Source: an uncultured Methylomonas sp. (GTDB lineage Bacteria; Pseudomonadota; Gammaproteobacteria; Methylococcales; Methylomonadaceae). From it: a DNA stretch of 48,583 nt. The DNA lies in contig CAKZJE010000100.1 in NCBI GenBank assembly GCA_936941155.1, positions 1-48,583 on the forward strand, given 5' to 3'. The notes beneath the pieces are model-generated. The model saw only the letters and a list, made by a program, of their open reading frames with translations, was not told the origin of the DNA and did no database searches. Positions 43,521 through 48,583 of this stretch are shown piece by piece. Numbering within the stretch: the first letter of the stretch is position 1; each line of letters opens with the position of its first letter. A program made the translations under genes and the position numbers.

Positions 43521-43702
43521 AACTTGTCTGTTGTTCCTCTTTTCGTTCCTCCTCTCCCCCGCTGTATTCCTCTTTTCTAATGCCGGATAGCAATTTTGAT
43601 AGTTGCTCGTTTGATAGGCAAGCAAAGCTTGCACTCCGATAGACTGAAAAAAATTGAAATTAATAAACGTTAAGACGTGAAAAAAACGCGGCTAAGTTTT
43701 TT

Positions 43703-43836
43703 CCGGCTGTCTTGAGTTTTTTTGAAATTTTTCAAGTGAGTTTTTAATAAAATTGCCAAGACACTTGTTTTAAATAACTTATAAAAACACTGGGTTTGTT
43801 ATTGGGATTCCAATACTAACGGGGCGAAAACGTACA
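43703..43836. other. Short spacer before the resolvase gene end
   Basis: AT-rich, nothing recognised; marks the junction between the inverted repeat arm and the Tn3-type segment. Confidence 0.4.
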
Positions 43837-44510
<674 letters not shown>

Positions 44511-44828
44511 GGAAACAGCTAATATCTAAGCATTCAATAAATTGGTCAAATGCACAGCCCCAGAAATGGCAACACGGTACAGACTATCAGCCGCAACGTT
44601 GCCATCCATTCCACTGTTGTCGATTTGCACTTGCGTAGTATCGACCCTTCAAACCCTTGCGCTACCGTTCACGAGACCGTTCCACAGGGATTTTTAACTA
44701 TGCTATCCGAGGCAAAGCGACCGTGCCAAAATTCAAAATCTGTGGCGGTATGAAGTCTGTAGTAGGAAAACGATAAGAAGGAGGACTTGCTAATTTCCTT
44801 TAAAATCAAACTGTTATAAAAACCAACA
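44511..44828. other. Spacer without supported gene
   Basis: A 67-codon frame on the + strand at 44550-44753 has no ribosome site and no recognisable motif, so it is not called. The sequence is richer in G and C than its surroundings and may be a remnant of lost transposon cargo. Confidence 0.4.
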
Positions 44829-44939
44829 TTAACACCTATAGAGGTTAATATCCGTTCCGTCTATAATTGATTATACATATTAACACCTATAGATGTTAAT
44901 ATTAACAAATATGTTTATAGTTTTTAACATTCATGTTAA
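44829..44939. promoter_or_regulatory. Three palindromic operators before the RepL-like gene
   Basis: TTAACACCTATAGAGGTTAA (44829-44848), TTAACACCTATAGATGTTAA (44880-44899) and the perfect TTAACATTCATGTTAA (44924-44939) share TTAAC/GTTAA arms. The first two are 51 bp apart, about five helical turns. They are likely binding sites of the winged-helix protein encoded next. Confidence 0.7.
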
Positions 44940-45004
44940 TATTAAAAATCCTGATGAAAGCGGGGTTTAACATGGATAATAGAAACCAATTTAGGAGGTT
45001 TTAT

Positions 45005-45340
45005 ATGATTAATGCAGAAATTGAAAATCCATCTCATCAATTGGCAAGCGAACTCAATGCTAAACAACGAATCTGGGATTATCTAGTGCGAAATATGGGC
45101 GGTTGGAATAAAATAACATTAATACAAACAAAAGCTTCTGCTGAGTTAGGTATTTCTAAAGTTCATATTTGCAGATGTTTAAAAGAGTTAGAAGAGCGGC
45201 GTTTTATTGTTAAAAATGGCAAAAGTCAGACAAATAATATTTACATGATTAATCCGAGCAAAGTTTGGAATGGCGATGCGGAGGCTCATGCGGCAGGGAT
45301 TAGTAAATTTGAACAACTTTTGATGGGTAAAGTTGAATAA
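45005..45340 (+). CDS. RepL-like winged-helix protein
   Basis: A 111-residue protein with a winged helix: AELGISKVHICRCLKELEERRFIVKNG then NIYMINPSKVWNG (quoted in parts), the pattern of RepL-type plasmid replication proteins. A perfect AGGAGG lies six bases before the ATG at 45005, which therefore is chosen over an upstream ATG at 44933 that falls inside the operator region. It may be a replication protein or, given the palindromes upstream, a repressor of its own operon. Confidence 0.75.
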   Translation: MINAEIENPSHQLASELNAKQRIWDYLVRNMGGWNKITLIQTKASAELGISKVHICRCLKELEERRFIVKNGKSQTNNIYMINPSKVWNGDAEAHAAGISKFEQLLMGKVE

Positions 45341-45361
45341 TTAAATTATAGAAATTTTGAG

Positions 45362-45643
45362 ATGGCGAAAAAAAGAACTCCAGATAAAATGTACACCGCT
45401 CCAACCAATAGCGATTTGATTGCGCGTATTCAGAGCTTACTTCGAGATACTGAAAAAGGATGTTTTCCTTGGGCTACGGTGATTAGCTATGCGGAAATGA
45501 CGTTTATTTATGATATGGCAGCACAAGCAGAAATAAATCCAGGTTTTCAACCTACGCCAAAACAAGGATTATGGGGAATTGCAATTATCAAGAAAATTGA
45601 TATGGCAAAGAAAACATGGGATGCGGCACATGGTATTAGGTAA
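45362..45643 (+). CDS. Hypothetical protein (93 aa)
   Basis: A soluble 93-residue protein with a basic start (MAKKRTPDKMY) and a Trp- and Ile-rich C-terminal half. No family is recognised. It starts 21 bases after the RepL-like gene and is in the same direction, so it probably belongs to the same transcript. Confidence 0.6.
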   Translation: MAKKRTPDKMYTAPTNSDLIARIQSLLRDTEKGCFPWATVISYAEMTFIYDMAAQAEINPGFQPTPKQGLWGIAIIKKIDMAKKTWDAAHGIR

Positions 45644-45664
45644 TTAATTTAATTGGTGAATTTT

Positions 45665-46063
45665 ATGAAATATGAAGAGGCTGTTTCTATTGTAAGCAAA
45701 AATCCTGGTGAATCTTTTACTGGAATTATTTTAACTAAGAAAGATACTTTTTTAGCTGTTTATGTTATCTCCTCTGACGAGGAAGACCCTGATTGGGTTA
45801 CAGTCAGTTACGAAGCTGGATATTTATTTTCATATTCAGGGGAAGAAGATTGTTTTTCATTGGATGAAATACCTGAAGATGTACTAGCAGAACTAAAAAA
45901 AATAGATTTTAAAAGTTCAATAAATCTTCCAAATATTTTAGGGCTTACTTCAGATTATGTTCTTTATAAATTATTTCCAAACTTACCCAATCCCGATAAT
46001 GCGGATAAATCTAAATTTATAAGTGCCGCGAAAGTATGTGTTAATAAATGGAATGAAATGTAA
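45665..46063 (+). CDS. Hypothetical acidic protein (132 aa)
   Basis: An acidic, soluble protein with no signal peptide and no recognised motif; the first half looks beta-rich (FTGIILTKKDTFLAVYVI, WVTVSYEAGYLFSY), followed by a DEIPEDVLAELKKI helix. The ATG at 45665 is chosen over a TTG twelve bases earlier. AT-rich like the preceding two genes, suggesting joint acquisition. Confidence 0.6.
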   Translation: MKYEEAVSIVSKNPGESFTGIILTKKDTFLAVYVISSDEEDPDWVTVSYEAGYLFSYSGEEDCFSLDEIPEDVLAELKKIDFKSSINLPNILGLTSDYVLYKLFPNLPNPDNADKSKFISAAKVCVNKWNEM

Positions 46064-46106
46064 GTCGCAATAGTGAAACGTTTTGCACCACAACTCATTT
46101 TAGACA

Positions 46107-46307
46107 ATGCCCAGAAAGCTCAGAGAATTAATACAAACGCTAGCAGGTGCGGGTTTTTACGAGATTTCAGGTGGAAAAGGCTCGCATCGTAAGTTTGTGC
46201 ATCAAAACTACGCGGGTGCTGTCACTCTCAGCGGAAAAATCGGCGACGATGCCAAAACCTATCAAGAAAAACAAGTAGCACAAGCGGTGGAGCAGGTGAA
46301 ATCATGA
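46107..46307 (+). CDS. hicA: HicA mRNA interferase toxin
   Basis: A 66-residue toxin with the double-stranded RNA-binding fold: ELIQTLAGAGFYEISGGKGSHRKFVH contains the catalytic His in GSHRKF (residue 27). HicA cleaves mRNA and blocks growth until neutralised by HicB. It overlaps the antitoxin gene by four bases (ATGA), the normal arrangement. Confidence 0.92.
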   Translation: MPRKLRELIQTLAGAGFYEISGGKGSHRKFVHQNYAGAVTLSGKIGDDAKTYQEKQVAQAVEQVKS

Positions 46308-46525
46308 AAAAAAGTGACTTGTACCATAAATGGATAGAATGGAGCGAACAAGACCAAACCTATATCGGCAAATGTCCTGATTTAATCACCGGCATTCATG
46401 GCGATGATCCGGTGAAGTTGTATCGTGAATTATGCGAAGTGGTTGAGGATGTGATTTTGCATTTTGAATCAGAAAACCGTTTGATTCCTAAGCCGCGTGT
46501 TCATCCGATGCTTGAGGTTGCTTGA
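46304..46525 (+). CDS. hicB: HicB antitoxin, short form
   Basis: A 73-residue partner with the HicB fold: YIGKCPDLITGIHGDD near 20-35 and an ELCEVVEDVILHFESENR helix. It has no C-terminal DNA-binding domain. Short HicB proteins exist, but a Tn3 transposase scrap starts directly after the stop, so loss of the end by transposition or deletion is possible. Neutralises HicA by direct binding. Confidence 0.88.
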   Translation: MKKSDLYHKWIEWSEQDQTYIGKCPDLITGIHGDDPVKLYRELCEVVEDVILHFESENRLIPKPRVHPMLEVA

Positions 46526-46534
46526 AAAATCAGT

Positions 46535-46612
46535 TTCCATTATGCTGGTTTGAATAAAGGTGAATCGCGTAACGCACTGGCTAGAGCGGTATTTTTCAAT
46601 CGTTTAGGTGAA
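46535..46612 (+). pseudogene. Tn3-family transposase fragment (TnpA C-terminal part)
   Basis: An open stretch without start codon reads [18 protein letters not shown] then FFNRLGE, the highly conserved near-terminal block of Tn3-family TnpA (consensus [21 protein letters not shown] in two parts). It lacks the rest of the roughly 1000-residue protein. With tnpR and res at 43837-44510 it shows that a Tn3-type element once spanned this region. Confidence 0.8.
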
Positions 46613-46647
46613 CACCAGACCGCACACTCACAATTCAACGAACAGAT

Positions 46648-46684
46648 AAATGGAGTAAAAAAACATGTTTTTACTCCATTTTTG
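46648..46684. terminator. Bidirectional terminator between hicAB and brxL
   Basis: A perfect hairpin with AAATGGAGTAAAAA and TTTTTACTCCATTT arms lies between the converging hicB and brxL genes, with T-rich tails in both directions. Confidence 0.85.
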
Positions 46685-46727
46685 AATATTAAGCTCTTTT
46701 AACTCAACAGATGTAAAACAAATGGCT

Positions 46728-48134
46728 CTAAAACCGCACATCCATCGGCTTAGAAAACTCATGCGGATCAAGTTCAGCTAATTGTGAGCGCACCCGTTGG
46801 CGTAAATCAATTGCTGGATTTAATACATACTCTTGATAATCTGGATGCTCTGGATTAAGTAATAATAATTTTGATAAGGCAGAAACTAAACGCCTTACCG
46901 CATTCACATCACGAATATAATTACCTTTCAGCTCTGGCGGATTGCCAAACGGAAATTCTACATAACTCACCGTGCGCAATTGATGCAAATACTCGCCGAA
47001 CACATCCGCTTTAATACCAAATCCCTGCGCTGGACTATCTGAGGAAAACTTTGGGATTTTCCAACCTGGAATAATGCCATGAAATCTATCTAACAAAGCA
47101 CTTTCATGGAACATCTCTGGTAAATGCCGAATATAATCATTCTGCTTAGGTGAATCACCGCCATACGATAAATCAATATTTGCCAGAATCATTAAACCGC
47201 ATTCACTGCTGACCTTTTTGCCACCGATACTAAATTGTCCTGATTCCAGATAATCTTTAAATTTAGCGTGTATATCATCCGCGCCTTTAAAGTTAATCGA
47301 TTGCCCCTCATCTAACACCAATAAATCATATTTTCCACCCAGCAAACCGACCTTATTCGTGTTTAAATTCATAAACAATTGCGCTTGTGACAAGCCACCA
47401 CCGCTGTTCAACCAAACATGACGGCTCAAATTAGAATAAATAAAGGATTTCCCCGTGCCTTTCGGAGCGAGTTCCATCATATTCAAATTGTTCTGCACTA
47501 AGGGCAACAAACGCAAAATAATATGATTTTGTTGCTCTTCGGTGTAAGCGAAAGGTTCATACCCCATAGTGCGCAGCAATAAGTAAATCCATTCGCGGGT
47601 GCTAAATTGCTCACGCGCTTTAATCAGTTGTTCCAACCGTACCTTACCTGATTGCATCGGATTAAACTCAACTAATTCAATGACCTTATTTTTCCCCTCA
47701 TCGCGTAAAAATAAGCGACCTGCTCCCCATTGTCCTCCCGTTAATAAAGATTCATTTTTGACTAATACTTCATCGGAAAGCGTTGCGTTAGTTTCGTCTA
47801 AGCAAGGAATGGTTAATGACAATCTATTTTGAGCCACTTTAACTTCCACTTCAAAGCGGTCTAGCAACACAACAGAATTACCTGAATATAACTGATACTT
47901 GATTTTTTCCTTTTCATTTTTAGCAGGTAAATGCTTACTCATAAAACCAGTTACATCTTGATAAATTTCAGCATAATCTTTACCTGGTTTTTGAAAGCGA
48001 GTAATTAGCCACTCTTCCACAAAGCTAGGAATAGTCCGTTTTTCGCTGATTTTTAACTGCCGCACCAACGCTTTATCAATCACTAATTCTGAAAACGCCG
48101 CGTTGATTTTTTCGTCTAATTCTTGCTTGTTCAA
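46728..48134 (-). CDS. brxL: BREX phage-defence ATPase BrxL, short form
   Basis: A 468-residue AAA+ protein with Walker A APKGTGKS (223-230), Walker B LLVLDE (271-276) and an ILANIDLSYGG sensor block. The N-terminal part (1-120) is the BrxL-type domain. It stops before any Lon-type peptidase domain, so it is the short, about 450-residue form rather than the about 680-residue one. BrxL works in BREX defence, which blocks phage DNA replication while host DNA is methylated. It overlaps the pglZ gene by four bases and is the last gene of that operon. Confidence 0.88.
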   Translation of the reverse strand: MNKQELDEKINAAFSELVIDKALVRQLKISEKRTIPSFVEEWLITRFQKPGKDYAEIYQDVTGFMSKHLPAKNEKEKIKYQLYSGNSVVLLDRFEVEVKVAQNRLSLTIPCLDETNATLSDEVLVKNESLLTGGQWGAGRLFLRDEGKNKVIELVEFNPMQSGKVRLEQLIKAREQFSTREWIYLLLRTMGYEPFAYTEEQQNHIILRLLPLVQNNLNMMELAPKGTGKSFIYSNLSRHVWLNSGGGLSQAQLFMNLNTNKVGLLGGKYDLLVLDEGQSINFKGADDIHAKFKDYLESGQFSIGGKKVSSECGLMILANIDLSYGGDSPKQNDYIRHLPEMFHESALLDRFHGIIPGWKIPKFSSDSPAQGFGIKADVFGEYLHQLRTVSYVEFPFGNPPELKGNYIRDVNAVRRLVSALSKLLLLNPEHPDYQEYVLNPAIDLRQRVRSQLAELDPHEFSKPMDVRF

Positions 48135-48583
48135 AACATATCCTCAAAATTTTGGGTCGTCGTATCTTTTTCCAGTAACGAGGCAGGGAAGTGTACTGAT
48201 AACAGCTTTTGATTTTCCTCAAAAGCTCCGGCGTAATGATAGGAGAGTAACAAGGTTAATTCGGTTAAGCCTTCCTGCTCTTGTTCTGAACTGAAATTTA
48301 ACAGCAGATTTTGACTTCTATTCGCTCGCAAACTATCAATACTGCATTTACCTGAAAATGGCGCGGCTAAAGTGATATTGATACTATCAACCACTAGGCT
48401 GGCGGTTAAGGTTAATTCAAGCTGCCATTGTTTAGAACCTAGTTTTTTACACATTTGCGCCGATAAACCGACTTCTAGCGGCGTTTTAGCAGGCGGCGGT
48501 TTGGAAACCAAAGAAATAAAGGGAATTAACACTTCTTCCGGCGTTAAACCGCCATGTGTTAATAAAGCGTTAGGCGTTAAGCG
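48131..48583 (-). CDS. pglZ: BREX phosphatase-domain protein PglZ (BrxZ), C-terminal part, cut by window edge
   Basis: The frame is open to the right edge; about 150 residues are visible. At the edge it reads LLTHGGLTPEEVLIPFI, the conserved HGGxSxEEVxVP motif at the end of the alkaline-phosphatase-like domain of PglZ. The rest is a beta-rich C-terminal domain. PglZ is the one gene common to BREX and Pgl defence systems. Its upstream part, with methyltransferase and BrxC genes, should lie beyond 48583. Confidence 0.85.
   Translation of the reverse strand, partial: RLTPNALLTHGGLTPEEVLIPFISLVSKPPPAKTPLEVGLSAQMCKKLGSKQWQLELTLTASLVVDSINITLAAPFSGKCSIDSLRANRSQNLLLNFSSEQEQEGLTELTLLLSYHYAGAFEENQKLLSVHFPASLLEKDTTTQNFEDMF

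Larger units (their letters stand above)
42871..43702. repeat. Right arm of the 0.83-kb diverged inverted duplication
   Basis: Mirror of 17393-18229: gene, downstream hairpin, the AAGCAAAGCTTGC block and the AATAAACGTTAAGACGTG block occur in inverted order. The arms face outward and enclose 24.6 kb holding the riboswitch genes, origin and polysaccharide locus. Confidence 0.85.

Noticed and set aside
44550-44753. 67-codon ORF on the + strand
   Set aside because: No ribosome site, no recognisable motif, and no coupling to neighbours; likely chance or a remnant.

Overview
The window is a moderately AT-rich stretch of a Gram-negative bacterium, most likely a gammaproteobacterium (a methanotroph of the Methylococcales or a relative of the Thiotrichales). 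The clues are a Serratia-type gas vesicle locus, VPLPA-type PEP-CTERM proteins with an exosortase D/EpsI fusion, a Wzx/Wzy exopolysaccharide locus, consensus sigma-54 promoters and many mobile-element scars. Genus is inference; no rRNA, tRNA or housekeeping gene is present.

Layout. (1) 1-1380: transposon debris, a 220-bp MITE with a perfect 13-bp target duplication, then the gvpA control region (paired CCATA half-sites and a sigma-54 promoter). (2) 1381-17044, + strand: a complete gas vesicle locus in two runs, gvpA-C-N-(V)-F-G-W-A2-K-X-A3-Y and then gvrA-gvpH-gvpZ-gvpF2-gvpF3-gvrB-gvrC. It carries its own NtrC-type activator, sensor kinase and receiver. A second, truncated copy of the MITE lies right after it. 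gvpC is interrupted at a run of 11 A. (3) 17393-21300, - strand: four small VPLPA-CTERM surface-protein genes. Each is preceded by a cyclic-di-GMP-I (GEMM) riboswitch; three of the four have a near-perfect sigma-54 promoter whose predicted start lies at the 5' edge of the aptamer, and a conserved upstream TGAC/GTCA site about 105 bp before the promoter. (4) 21546-23073: a Rep_3 plasmid initiator gene and an iteron origin (eight 21-bp iterons around an AT-rich core). (5) 23366-42186, - strand: exosortase D, an Alg13/Alg14-type glycosyltransferase pair, acyltransferases, two GT2 enzymes, Wzy, Wzx, a beta-helix protein, tyrosine kinase, Wzz, outer-membrane barrel, Wza, the priming sugar transferase and the PrsT TPR lipoprotein. 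(6) 42871-43702: a diverged inverted copy of the first VPLPA-CTERM gene without the riboswitch/sigma-54 leader. (7) 43837-46682: Tn3-type resolvase with res site, a RepL-like protein behind palindromic operators, two unknown genes, HicA/HicB and a Tn3 transposase scrap. (8) 46728-48583, - strand: a short BrxL and the C-terminal part of PglZ, i.e. the end of a BREX anti-phage operon that continues beyond the window.

How it fits together: buoyancy genes, polysaccharide genes and cell-surface proteins sorted by XrtD sit in one accessory region, with sigma-54 used at both the gas vesicle and the surface-protein promoters and c-di-GMP sensing added to the latter. The plasmid-type replicon, resolvase, toxin-antitoxin and BREX genes suggest a plasmid or an integrated plasmid/genomic island. 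The most notable system is the repeated module 'upstream site + sigma-54 promoter + c-di-GMP riboswitch + VPLPA-CTERM gene'.
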